From Liolophura sinensis (taxonomy: Eukaryota > Mollusca > Polyplacophora > Chitonida > Chitonidae): DNA of 64,000 nt. Each line of letters starts with the position of its first letter. Positions within the stretch are counted from its first letter, which is position 1. Location: assembly GCF_032854445.1 (NCBI RefSeq), contig NC_088305.1:10899717-10963716 (forward strand). Direction: 5' to 3'. Below the pieces are notes generated by a model. That model searched no databases. It was not told the origin of the DNA and saw nothing but the letters and a program-made list of their open reading frames with translations. The translations under genes were made by a program, and so were the position numbers. Positions 10,622 to 21,599 of this stretch are shown piece by piece.

Positions 10622-11107
10622 TGGGGTCTGGTTTATGTGTGCAGGAAACCAGCATGCCAAGAGGAAACCAGCATGACAGGAGGAAACCAGCATGACAGGA
10701 AGAAACCAGCGTGCCAAGAGGACACTAGCATGACAAGAGGACACCAGCATGCCGAGAGAAAACCAGCATTCCAAAAGGACACTAGCATGCCAAGAGGACA
10801 CCAGCATGCCAAGAGGAAACCAGTATGTCAGGAGGAAACCAACATGCCAGGAGGAGACCAACATGCTAAGAGGAAATCACACACTGAGAGTACACTGGCA
10901 TGCCAAGAGGAAACCAACACACCAAAAGGACACTGGTATGCCAAGAAGAAATCAGCATGCCAGGAGGAAACAAACATGCCAGGAGGAGACCAGCATGCAA
11001 AGAGGAAACCAGCACACCAAGAGGACACTAGCATGTCAAGAGGAAACCAACATGCCAAGAGGAAACCAGCATGCAAAGAGGAAACCAGGAAGTCAGGAGC
11101 AAACCAG
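10622..11107 (+). repeat. 19-bp minisatellite
   Basis: Unit AGAGGACACCAGCATGCCA with many variants, about 25 copies. Because 19 is not a multiple of three, one frame cycles through all phases, and stop-free frames of 82-177 codons on both strands (19-residue period, for example repeating HASVLL / WFSLGMLVSS) are artefacts. The unit resembles the reversed SINE segment ATAATGCTGGTTCCT just to its left and may derive from it. Confidence 0.95.
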
Positions 11108-11389
11108 TACCTTCTGTTAGCTAACCGTGCCCTTCATGGCCAGGGGTAATGCTAAACTACATGTATCTCAACAATTAACATATTCATTTATTCACATGTC
11201 TCTTTATTGCTAAACACCACTCTCCTTAACTTTTTCACTTATACCGTGCTAATCTAGCTAAAAAACATAGGTTCTCATTCCAGGATAAGAGAACCATCAG
11301 ATAGAGACTGTTATAACAGGCAGAAATCCAAGATTGTAACATTTTAAATCACATAACTACAGGAACTAGGTGAACACGTAGTCCTTGTG

Positions 11390-11945
11390 ATTCATAGAAA
11401 CGAATTAAGAACTACTCATTTGTGTCTTGTTAAAAAGAATTCAGAAAAAAAGCTACTCCTTTTTGTTGTCTTGAAAATAATTAAAAAAGGAACTACTCAT
11501 TTGTGTTGCCTTGAAAATAATTAAAAAAAGAATTACTCATTTGTGTTGCCTTGAAAATAATTAAAAAAAGAACTACTCATTTGTGTTGCCTTGACAAGGA
11601 TTAACACCTACTCATTTCTCTTTTCTTGAAACAAATTCAGAAAAGAATTGATCATTTGTGTTTTCGATTTCTGTTCCCCTAAAAAGCATTCAGAAATAGT
11701 CATTTGTGTTTTGTTTGAAAAGAATTCAGAAAAGAATTACTCATTGGTGTTTTCTTGAAAAGAATTCATGAAGTAATTGTGTTTTCTTGAAAAGAATTAA
11801 GAAAAGAGCTAATCATTTGTGTCTTCTTTAAAAGAATCCAAAAAAGAACTATTCATTTGTGTTTTGTTAAAAAGAATTCAGAAAAGAACTATTCATGTGT
11901 TTTGTTAAAAAGAATTCAGAAAAGAACTACTCATTAATCCTGTGT
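11390..11945 (+). repeat. 40-bp degenerate tandem repeat
   Basis: Units with ACTACTCATTTGTGTT, a CTTGAAAA segment and AATTCAGAAAAGA; the best-kept units near 11500-11600 have an exact 40-bp period. About 13 copies. Confidence 0.9.
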
Positions 11946-12376
11946 GTACATCACAATCTTACAAAAAAAACCCCCAAAAACATCCATTTCAGGCTAACTA
12001 ACACCATACTGTATCCACACAGCACCTCATACATGTACACATAAAAGACTACAGCCTACCAAATGATTATGGAGTACAGACAACACTTTGATAGTTGGCA
12101 ATAGCCACACATAACCAGTGAAATCCAGCCTCTTGTTACTTCATTTCAGTTACAAAGTTTTAGTCTTATTGTAAAGATAGATCTGGTAAATAAGCAGAAA
12201 AAGGGTAATCTTGCACGCATCAAAATGCTGAATTTATTAAACGCAGGTAACAGGTAAAGTTTAGTTGCCCTCTTGGGACTCTGAACAGTCTTACCTGTAC
12301 ATTTATTACATATTACAACAATTATGAAGACTGTATCTTGTCCACTAACAGAGTAAGGTTATTGAGGTGCAACACC

Positions 12377-12592
12377 AATTACCAGTTTCGCATACGACAC
12401 TTTCAGTGCTACATGTATTTATGCACCTATTTAATTTAATTTTGAAGACAAAACTACATTGGTTGGATTGGCCAATTTTAGGGTTTCACAAAAATTATAA
12501 TATTATCAGACTGCACAGAATAATGCCTTCAAAATATGCTTGAATAAACACCTTTTTTTTCTGCAAAAAGCCGAAAGGTTGAAGAATTACAG
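12377..12592 (+). mobile_element. MITE copy 1 (about 200-bp TIR element)
   Basis: Core GGTTGGATTGGCCAATTTTA, a TTCACA segment, ATAATGCCTTC and ATATGCTTGAATAAACACC, ending AAAGGTTGAAGAATTAC. The left end is degraded here. No coding capacity; nine copies of the family are found in this window. Confidence 0.85.
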
Positions 12593-12988
12593 TAGTACAT
12601 ACAAGTATATCCGCGGGGTATCTTTTTCCATCCAAACCAGACAGATCATTCTCCTCTTCTCAACACATTCAATACTATGTTTCAATTTTGTCCACAAATC
12701 GTGGTTACAAAGGCAGAAATGATGAACAGACAATACCACTTAACGGCTTAGCCCCAGTTATTTTTGGAGGTTCCCTGTTCGTTGTTTGCTAGTTAACGTA
12801 AAAAAATGGATGTTTATGAATTGCACGTTTATTCACATGACATACACATGCATATATACATGTATATATATACTGTGTGCCACCATTCAGCTCTTAATCC
12901 TTCAGCCCACCCTGACATGTCGCTAAGGAACGGCTCTGCAAACAAAACCCAGGCCGTCGGAGGCCATGAAGCTCAATCTGCTGTTCCT

Positions 12989-13017
12989 TGGGGGGGTGGG
13001 GGGTGGGGGTGGGGGTG
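12989..13017 (+). other. G-rich run, possible G-quadruplex
   Basis: Five runs of four to seven G separated by single T residues, which fits the usual intramolecular G-quadruplex pattern on the plus strand. Confidence 0.6.
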
Positions 13018-13390
13018 GATTGCATGCCAGAATAAGATCACTTCCTGGTTCTGCTCATAGCCACTTTCAGTACTGCATATATTTGCTTAAAAAACACAAA
13101 GGTCAAAGGTTAGGTTAATTCCTTTACACCTGCACAAATGCAGTATGTGAATTACATGTACTAAAGTCTAAATCTCTGGAGTATGGGTAGCTCAGTGCAA
13201 TTACCCACTTGCACATACAGGGAACAGGTTCTATCTACATGTACCTGACCTTAAGGTTGAACAAAGATCGGATTTCCAGATTTGTCAGCTTTCATGGACT
13301 GTCTTGTTGGTAGAAGAGTTTCAGTATTCATTATTTATTTATTCATTTAAAGCCTTGAGAACCAGAGCCTTGATTTCTGTATACACTAAT

Positions 13391-13532
13391 ATTTATTTAT
13401 TTATTTATTTGATTGATGTTTTGCGCCGTACTCAAGAATATTTCACTTGTATGACAGCAGCCAGCATTATGGTGGAAGGAAAACCAGGAAGAGCCCGGGG
13501 GAAACCCACGACCATCCGCCGATTGGTGCCAT
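13391..13532 (-). mobile_element. SINE family 1, truncated
   Basis: ATTTATTTATTTGATTGATG through the body to GGAAACCCACGACCATCCGC. The tRNA-derived head is missing. Confidence 0.9.
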
Positions 13533-13675
13533 CTTCAAATGGTGAACATCGACTGTCACCATACATGTACATACATGTAATATTGATGGAAGACAGCTGG
13601 TCTCAGGTGAACTCCATGTACAATCACACAAAACATCAGAGCAATGCCAGCAGAGGAATCTTCAGAATTCCATCC

Positions 13676-13907
13676 CAGAATGGGATAGATTTATTTATTT
13701 ATTTATTTGATTGGTGTTTTACGCCGTACTCAAGAATATTTCACTTATGCGACGGCGGCCAGCATTATGGTGGGAGGAAACCGGGCAGAGCCCAGGTGAA
13801 ACTCACGACCATCTGCACGTTGCTGGCAGACCTTCCCACGTACGGCTGTAGAGGCAGCCAGCATGAGCTGGACTTGAACTCCCAGCGACCGCACAGAATG
13901 GGATAGA
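13676..13907 (-). mobile_element. SINE family 1, headless copy with 14-bp target-site duplication
   Basis: The insert at 13690-13893 is flanked by exact copies of CAGAATGGGATAGA (13676-13689 and 13894-13907). It stops after the CAGCGACCGCA segment, so the tRNA-derived head was already absent at insertion. This indicates 5' truncation during reverse transcription. Confidence 0.95.
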
Positions 13908-14666
13908 ACCCCCATGTGTGTACATGGCACCGTAAATTGGAACAGCTTCATTGCAAAGTCTTCCAAATTCTAACAAATCTGTGCAAATACTAAATAGTTT
14001 CACTGCAGATTCTTTGCAAATTAATTTTGACTGTCAAAACTGATCAATTTCTATTCCAAATCCTTTCATGTCCTTCGTTTCCAGTCCTCACAACTTTCAT
14101 ACCTAATGTTGACAAAATCAGAAATTTTGTTAATTTTAAAGTTTGATTCAGCCGTAAAAAAAAATGCAGATGGCCTTAATATTCCAAACTATAAACCATG
14201 AACGAAATGGAGCATTCTACTACTCTAGTATTCTGTGTTCTCAAAATCAGGGTATGTCATACAGGCGCGCTGAAAGCAGCTTGCCTGTAGAACACACACA
14301 AATGCAACACTTTAAAGGGCCTGTACCGTTGACAAAATTTCATTCCGACTAATACACAAGCGATTAGGTCAAAAGACTTGTAATTAACGTTAATTTATAT
14401 GCACACAGCTAGTATCAACGACGAAACATTCAAGGTTATTCCACTTTACATGTACACAAAATTTCAGCTCAATACATATTATACTTTTTAGAGACACCTA
14501 CCTTGATATTTAGTGTAGCAAACCCACAAGGGCCTAAGCTATGACTTTTGTACTTCACAATAATTAATTCAACACAGGGCTTCAATAATGGGAGCATTCC
14601 CCCTCGTATCACTGTGCTTTACACAACATAAGCTCTGTGTTAAAATTTTTCAATTTTACAATTAAT

Positions 14667-14957
14667 CAACACTGATTTTATTTTTTTATTTATTTGATTG
14701 GTGTTTTACGCCGTACTCAAGAATATTTCACTTATATGACGGCGGCCAGCATTATGGTGGGTGGAAACCGGGCAGAGCCGGGGGGAAACCCACAACCATC
14801 CGCAGGTTGCTGTCAGACCTTCTCACGTACGGCCGGAGAGGAAGCCAGCCTGAGCTGGACTTGAACTCACAGCGACCGCATTGGTGAGAGACTCCTGGGT
14901 CATTACGCTGCGCTAGCGCTTTAACCGACTGAGCCATGGAGGCCCCAACACTGATTT
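14667..14957 (-). mobile_element. SINE family 1, full length with 12-bp target-site duplication
   Basis: Exact CAACACTGATTT at 14667-14678 and 14946-14957 flank a complete copy. The reversed order is A/T tail, TTGATTGGTGTTTTACGCCG, body, box B (GGACTTGAACTC reversed), box A, and GCCATGGAGGCCCC at the head. This is one of the best copies to represent the family. Confidence 0.95.
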
Positions 14958-15126
14958 CAATATTACACAAGAGATTGCATATCAATCATGAATTTTGTCA
15001 TTTAAATCAAAACGCACACAGGGCATCAACGATGAAACACATCCTACTCATAGGATTCAGATTCTGTTACTTTGTGGTTTATCAGTAAAAACTTTGCCCA
15101 TGATACAAATTGCATACTTCTGAATG

Positions 15127-15575
15127 TTCATTCAAAAACAGGATTTTTGTTTTCTTAATTCATTCCTTATAAAAAAATACTGATAAATGGAAATTATTCA
15201 AGCATGGTAGTATAAACTTTTATACAAGAAGTCTGATTTAAGGATCCATTTTTTTAGTATTAAGACATGACATTTGATATTAAGATTTCATTAATATCAA
15301 CAAAGCTCTTAAGTAGTGCAACAATAAAACATATATTAACAGAGTGTTGATTCTGAAACAGGTTTTTTTTAATCTTAATTCATTCTTTATAAAAAATATC
15401 AAAACTCAATGATTGAAAAATGGAAATTATTAAATCATGGTACTATAAAATTTAATACAAGAAGCCTGACTTAAAGATCCATTTGTTTTGTATTGAGACA
15501 AGATATTTGATATTCAGATTTCATTCATATCAACCAAGCTCTTAAATAGTGCAACAATAAAACAGATAAAACATT
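15127..15575 (+). repeat. Two-copy tandem duplication of about 225 bp
   Basis: 15127-15345 and 15349-15572 share TTCTTAATTCATTCCTTATA-like, AATGGAAATTATT, AAGATTTCATTAATATCAA-like and AGTGCAACAATAAAACA blocks in the same order, with moderate divergence. No coding frame. Confidence 0.85.
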
Positions 15576-15589
15576 AACAGGCCTGAAAC

Positions 15590-15635
15590 AATATTTTTGA
15601 GCACGGCGTAAAACACCAATCAAATACATAAATAA
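15590..15635 (+). mobile_element. SINE family 1 tail fragment
   Basis: TTGAGCACGGCGTAAAACAC plus CAATCAAATACATAAATAAA is the 3' end of the SINE only. Confidence 0.85.
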
Positions 15636-16269
15636 ATACATTAAAAACAGTCTGTGTTGCTTGGCCTTAATTATGTCCATCAAATGATCTAAGTGAATCT
15701 GAAAGACACCGAAAAAAAGATGGGTACATCAGCACTGACAACAAATTTTAACTCGTCTTAAGCTCTGTTAAATTTGAAGACTGAGATAATAATGCTAATT
15801 TAACACATGAATTTCAATGAATCAATAACCATAGATGACGTCTAATTATCTAGCAGCCTTTTCTCTTTAATGCATGCGTCTGGCATCTGCCTGACTAGAA
15901 GCAAGCGTAGAAGCCTTTGTCTAAAAACCGTACTGATAAACTCATAAAAGTTGAACACTTTAGAATACGACAAAGACTCATTCAGACAAAATGCAATCTG
16001 AATAATATCACTGTTATATTGAGGCATGTGCAGCCACTCTAAACTTCTTCACCCTTGACCAGTTAACATGAGTAACAACTTTTATTTTGAGGCAATTTTC
16101 TAAGATACTGTTTGTAGTAAATTAATCAGAGGCATTTTCTACATCTTTACAGTTAGTTTTCCATATAATTCCCCAGAGTAAAACTGTAAGCAGATTCTGT
16201 GTGTTTACAATGTGTTTCCAACATGTCCAAATCACACAAACAGCAAACCCTCCTAATAGTATAATACCC

Positions 16270-16483
16270 TAATTTCTCAACCTTTTTGCACATGAAAGAG
16301 TAACATACAGTGCAATTTATGCACATTTATAATTTGATGCTGGAGGCAAAACTCCATTGGTTGGATTGGCCAATTTCGGGGCTTCACAAAAAGTATAATT
16401 TTATCAGTCTACGCAGAATAATGCGTTCAGAATATGCTTAAATAAACACTTTACAAACATGCAAAAAAAGATGAAGATGGTAA
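16270..16483 (+). mobile_element. MITE copy 2
   Basis: Left end TAATTTCTCAACCTTTTTGC and right end near AAAAAGATGAAGAT. The core GGTTGGATTGGCCAATTTCG and GGGCTTCACAAAAAGTATAA is well kept. Confidence 0.9.
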
Positions 16484-18059
16484 CACATTAAGCATATTGA
16501 TTTTCTTCAATAATTAATCAAATCATGACAATGGCAATAAGAAAATGTGAACACTTGTAAAACTTGAACGCCTGAAGATTCTCGACTGAAGATAGAGAAC
16601 ATGTACATGTCCGCCTACCTTGCTCACACGAGCACACCGCAGAGAACATTAACATCCACCCTGGGTCAGGTGCAAATCAAAATGATTGAACTGCATATGC
16701 AGTGGGGGAAGGTAATATACTGCCCTGTTATTGATAGTTTTTTTTTTCTTCAGTCAGCAGCATGAATTTTGGCTTTTGCAAGCGCCACCTATGACAGAGT
16801 TACAAATCTTGTTAACCAATTGAATAGTATTGTCTGAAGACTTGAATAAATCAGAAGGAAAGTCAGTAATAACATTCCCATATGAAGTAGTATTCAACAG
16901 ACTCATGGAGAAAAAAAAGTGAGATTGCAGCGTCAGTAGGCTAAATCCCTGATGTTATGAAAATTAAGTCTATCTGCTGTGATGCAACTGATGAGGGTGA
17001 TTTGTTATGCAAACATTTAAGCAGTTTATGTCTTCATTTTCCTCAATTTTCGGCCGCACATCCAATGAAATTACTGCACTGCATGATAAAATCACTATCC
17101 TGATAACTCCTTACTTCCTGAATCCAAAGTAACAATGCTACAATCCAGGACTTGTCTGACATTAGCTTTCCCATTGGCTGATTTTCAACCAACAGGAAAT
17201 GCACTGTACTTTGACCTTTTAGTCTTGAATACATTTGAACTTTCAAGAGGATTGCATGTACACGTAATTTGTTCAGCTGTCAATGTGGCAAGTCCATGTA
17301 AGGGCAAAAAAAAAATGTCTGGCTGGTGAAACATGAAGAGCTCTTCATTCTGATTGACAGAAGACATTGTGCTGAGCAAATGTGAACCTGTAATTAAAAA
17401 CATCCTTTCGATGGAAACAAGAAATTCAAACACTAGTATCTTACTCTAGTCAAAATACATGGTATAACACTTTATTTAAAAAAAGGAGCCAGGAAAATGA
17501 TAGTTCAAATGGAAAACAAACAAAAAAAAGTTTGTGACAAAAAGGGACAGAAACAATATAAAGGAACTTTTTATCTTTGCATTGTGAAGAGGAAAGTTCT
17601 ATCTCATTCTTTACACACACATCTTTATATCATGACATAATCTGCAGAAAATGCTAATCTGGAATGCAGTTTTTATTTTAAGCCATAGAAAATGATGCAA
17701 AAATGAAACTTACTATGTAACTATGTATACCATAATGCTACTATATTTAAAGTTAATGTTTGAAGTTTTGAAAATGAGGGTCATTTTTAAAGATTAAAAT
17801 CTGATTTCTTAACCTTTAAACTCATTTTTCGTACTTTTAAATGTCATTTTATGAAGTTTTAAAAAATCCCAAACCTTTAAAATTTATGCCTCTTACATCA
17901 AAGTTTAAAGACCTAAAAATCAAAAAAAAAAAAAAGATGTCTATTTTCCAAGCTTCAAAAATGCTTTCAAGGGCTTCAAAACTGATTTTAAATAATTGAA
18001 AAGACGTCAAAAAGTTTTTTAAAAAATCTACAGAGCAAGTAACACTAACTGCCTATCCC
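16484..18059. other. Intergenic, nothing recognised
   Basis: AT-rich sequence. Around 17740-18020 there are repeated TTTAAA-rich short phrases (CTTTTAAA, AGTTTTAAAA, CTTTAAAATT) that look like low-complexity drift. No gene was supported. Confidence 0.5.
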
Positions 18060-18158
18060 TATTTATTTATTTGGCATTTTATGTGATGCTCAAGGATGTT
18101 TCACTTCTAGGATGGTGGCCAACATTATGGTGGGAGGAAACTGAGTCGAGCCCAAGGT
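18060..18158 (-). mobile_element. SINE family 1 fragment
   Basis: TATTTATTTATTTGGCATTT then ATTATGGTGGGAGGAAACTG. Only the 3' half of the element remains. Confidence 0.8.
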
Positions 18159-18539
18159 TGATATATACAGGTAACAATCAGCCATCCACCACCGTTAATT
18201 GCACATCGCCTCTTACATTTATGAACGGCACATACTTCAAAACTTGCATAAGTTTCTACATGTGTTTCCTTCACACATATCATGAAAACCTCTAACTTTA
18301 ATCTTGAAATTTCTTGATAGGAGTTTTGAGCAGAAGTGTACCTTTATGGTCTTTTGATCTGGCATTACAGCGTTTTAAAGTTACAAGAGTCAACCTGGTA
18401 CAATACTACAGAGCAGCTGAACAACAGTCTATTATACTGTTTGATGCGCGCTCATTTGTTCTACCAAGAATGAATTAGACTGTTGAGCAAGTCCTTAAAA
18501 AAAAAAGTTTATACATGTACCTTTATGTTTTATTACTTT

Positions 18540-18738
18540 TTTTTTCTGCAACTCATCGTTTGTACATTCTTGATTTCATTTTGGAGCCAAAACTATGTTG
18601 GTTGGAAGGGCCAATCTGAGGGCTCCACAAAAAGTATAACTGTATCAATATACACAGAATAAGGCCTTAAGAATATGCTTGAATAAACATGTTACAAACA
18701 TGCGAAAAGGCTGAGTGAGTGAGTGGTTTAAGAATTAT
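18540..18738 (+). mobile_element. MITE copy 3, 3' end interrupted
   Basis: Core GGAGCCAAAACTATGTTGGT through CTTGAATAAACATGTTACAA. Between AAAAGGCTGA and AAGAATTATAG a GTGAGTGAGTG stretch is inserted, and a TA microsatellite follows directly. Confidence 0.8.
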
Positions 18739-18739
18739 A

Positions 18740-18801
<62 letters not shown>
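18739..18801. repeat. (TA)n microsatellite
   Basis: About 31 uninterrupted TA dinucleotides at the terminus of a MITE copy. Confidence 0.98.
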
Positions 18802-18809
<8 letters not shown>

Positions 18810-18956
18810 TATCAAAGTATCTCCAAATGTAGGAACATTCAGTACCAAATTGAACATATTTCATACAGCGGTAGTAAGAGTCACTCAACAAAGGATTTTA
18901 ATACTAAAATGTAACACATTATTCTCTATTTTTCTGAATAGTAAGTTCAAGGTTCC

Positions 18957-19372
18957 TACTCAGGAAGAAAGCATTTTTGAAGGTCTCACTGGAGAAAGAA
19001 AGTCTTTTTGAAGGTTACAACTTGTTGGAAAAAAGTGTTTTTGAAAGTTCCCACTCGAGGAAGAAAGTGATTTTGGAGGTTCCCACTTGAGGAAGTAGGT
19101 GTTTTTGAAGATTCCCATACGAGGAAAAAAGTGTTTTTGAAGGTTCACACTTGAGGAAGAAACTGTTTTTGAAGGCTTCCGCTTCAGGAAGAAAGTGTTT
19201 TTGAAGGTTCCCAATCAAGGAAAAAAGCTGTTTTTGAAGGTTTCCACTCGAGGAAGAAAGTCTTTGAAAGTTCCCACTTGACAAGAAAAATGTTTTTGAA
19301 AAGTTTCCAGTCAAGGAAAAAGGTGTTTTGGAAGGCTTCCACTTGAGGAACAAAGTGTTTTAGAAAGACTTA
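18957..19372 (+). repeat. 32-bp minisatellite
   Basis: About 13 units with GAGGAAGAAAGTGTTTTTGA plus AGGTTCCCACTT, with indels of one to two bases. Open frames on the minus strand with NLQKHFF / FLKWEPSK periodicity are repeat artefacts. Confidence 0.93.
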
Positions 19373-20170
19373 CAAGACCATGCAAATCTCTCAACAAAAA
19401 TTATTTTAATAATTACAAAAAAGTTAAGTCTTTTGGGGGGGGGACATCTGGTCAGTTCTTTTAAGGCAGTACACGTCACTGTAACAAGACTACACAGTTT
19501 CTCTTTTCTCACATGGTTTATACACAATCTGATGAACAATGCATAAGTACATCTCTTGACTTTACTTTTCTCTGGATAAAAAAAAAATGTGAGAGAAACA
19601 AAGTTTTTAGCTTTTGGCACTACTAATATCTGTTCTAAAAATATTAGATGAAATATTACAGCAAGATTTCAAGCACGATTTTGAGTGGCAACCCTTTCAG
19701 AGGCCTCTTGCACTAAGCACTTACAGTGTAATACAGTCAAGTGTCCTGTTCAGTAACAATAAACTTAATAGCCCATGACTGCTTTGTGCAAACGACTGCT
19801 GAGGATCTGTTGGGGGTCTTACAGTATGATACTGTAACATACTGTCTGTGATAACACATGATATCATATTCAAAATAGTCCTCTGTAAACTCAAAAAGTT
19901 TCTGTTCATTTCTTTGACAAAAACAACAAGCTAAGTGATTTTAACAGTCAACAATGCACAAAGGCGAGCCACTCATCATTATCAACCGGAGCAGAGGTTC
20001 CCATTGATTTCAACAAACTTAAACAAGGCAAAAACAAATGGCCCAAAGTGTCTCAGTCAAAAAATCTTTTGGGACTTAAAAAACATTTTCCAAATAATGT
20101 TCATAGTGTCATGAAGGCATGAAGAGTTATCACAAAATTTTTCAGCGAATCAGTTGAGCATATAAACTAA
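19373..20170. other. Intergenic, nothing recognised
   Basis: AT-rich unique-looking sequence with a short G run near 19435. No gene supported. Confidence 0.5.
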
Positions 20171-20184
20171 CTGAGGAAATGATC

Positions 20185-20448
20185 TATTTGATTTATTTGA
20201 TTGGTGTTTTATGCCATACTCAAGAATATTTCACATACAACAGCGGCCAGCATTAGAGTGGGTGGAAACCGGGCACAGCCTGGGGGAAACCCATGACCAT
20301 CCGCAGATTGCTGTCAGACCTTCCCACGTACGGCTAGAGACGAAGCCAGCATGAGCTGGACTTGAGCTCACAGCGACTGTATTGGTGAGAGGCTCCTGGG
20401 TCATTACGCTGCTCAAGCGTGCTAACCAACTCAACCATGGAGGCCCCG
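20185..20448 (-). mobile_element. SINE family 1, near full length
   Basis: TTATTTGATTGGTGTTTTAT through GCAGATTGCTGTCAGACCTT to AACCATGGAGGCCCC includes both tRNA-like boxes. TGAGGAA occurs on both sides (near 20171 and 20450) and may be the remains of a target-site duplication. Confidence 0.92.
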
Positions 20449-20874
20449 TTGAGGAATTAGATGAAATGGCTGACTTAATGAATATTGTTTACATGCAGTG
20501 TGCACTTTCTGCATGCATGCACAACCAGATATCTGAGTGCATCCATGTGCCTCGGACATACTCAAATGAACCAGCCCATCTTCAAAAACCAGTGCACATG
20601 CACCAACAACATTGCACAAAGGCCAGCTAGTCATTGCTATCAACCAGCCAATAGAGCACTGGTAAGCTGACTACCTTTATGTAAGATGACATGAACATTT
20701 TCTTAGTACAAAATTCCTGTTAATTGACACAGGACATTAAACTTTGATTCCAAACTGGACACAGACATGCAAACATTTTTGTGACGCTCACATGTGTATA
20801 TGTACAAATATCATACAAATCAAAGTTAGGAGGTTTGCCGTCGGCTTGATAAAACTTAAAATTATTCTACAGGT

Positions 20875-21127
20875 GGGGCATCCATGGCTGTGGGGGGTTA
20901 GCATGCCAACACTGCACAATGATCCAAGAGCCTTTAACCAATGTGGTTGCTGTGAGTTCAAGTCCAGCTCTTGCTGGCTTCATCTCCTGCCAAAAGTGGA
21001 AAGGTCTGTCAGCAGCCTTGCTATGACTTTACCCCAGGTCTCCTCCCACCATAATGCTGGCTGCCGTCTTATAAGTGAAATATTCTTGTGTATGGCGTTA
21101 GTCAACAATCAAATAAATAAATAAATA
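20875..21127 (+). mobile_element. SINE family 1, diverged full-length copy
   Basis: CATCCATGGCTGTGGGGGGT at the head, TGAGTTCAAGTCCAGCTC at box B, CCACCATAATGCTGGCTGCC in the body, and a CAATCAAATAAATAAATAAA tail. Confidence 0.88.
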
Positions 21128-21418
21128 TTTTACAGGTATAAGCAAGCAAGAGAAGTGATCTCAAAAATGGTTCTCTTATCTCTTTTGGTATGTAGAACTA
21201 CACTACGGTTCCCACTGAGTCATCACGATCAACACTTAATCATCTGTGGGAGCACTTATCAGCAGTGAGTGCACTTTATATCAGGGAGAATCCTGGATAA
21301 ATGATATACAAGAGCTTCTTGTTATATACAAGTTTTTGTTCAGTTTGACACATGTATACATGATTTAAGTGTTAATCTTTGTATAGTTTAGTACTTACAT
21401 AATTAATACTCGCGTATC

Positions 21419-21590
21419 GTGTATGTGTACCTGTGTGCGTGCATGTGTACGTGTATCCCTGTGTGTGTACGTGTGCATGTGTGTGGGTGCATGTGTACCT
21501 GTGTGTGCATGCGTGTGTACCTGTGTGCATACCTGTGTACCTGCATGTGTACCTGTGTGCGTGCATGTGTACTTGTGTGCACGCAGGAAG
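21419..21590. repeat. GTGTGCATGTGTACCTGTGT-type low complexity
   Basis: Alternating purine-pyrimidine sequence rich in TG, CA and CG steps, of the kind able to adopt Z-DNA. Open frames on both strands here are by-products of the composition. Confidence 0.9.
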
Positions 21591-21599
21591 TGATCTCTG

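Noticed and set aside
10571-11149. Open frames of 82-177 codons on both strands
   Set aside because: Artefacts of the 19-bp minisatellite; there is a 19-residue period and no unique domain.
18960-19353. Repetitive 84-112 codon frames rich in FLKWEPSK
   Set aside because: Explained by the 32-bp minisatellite.
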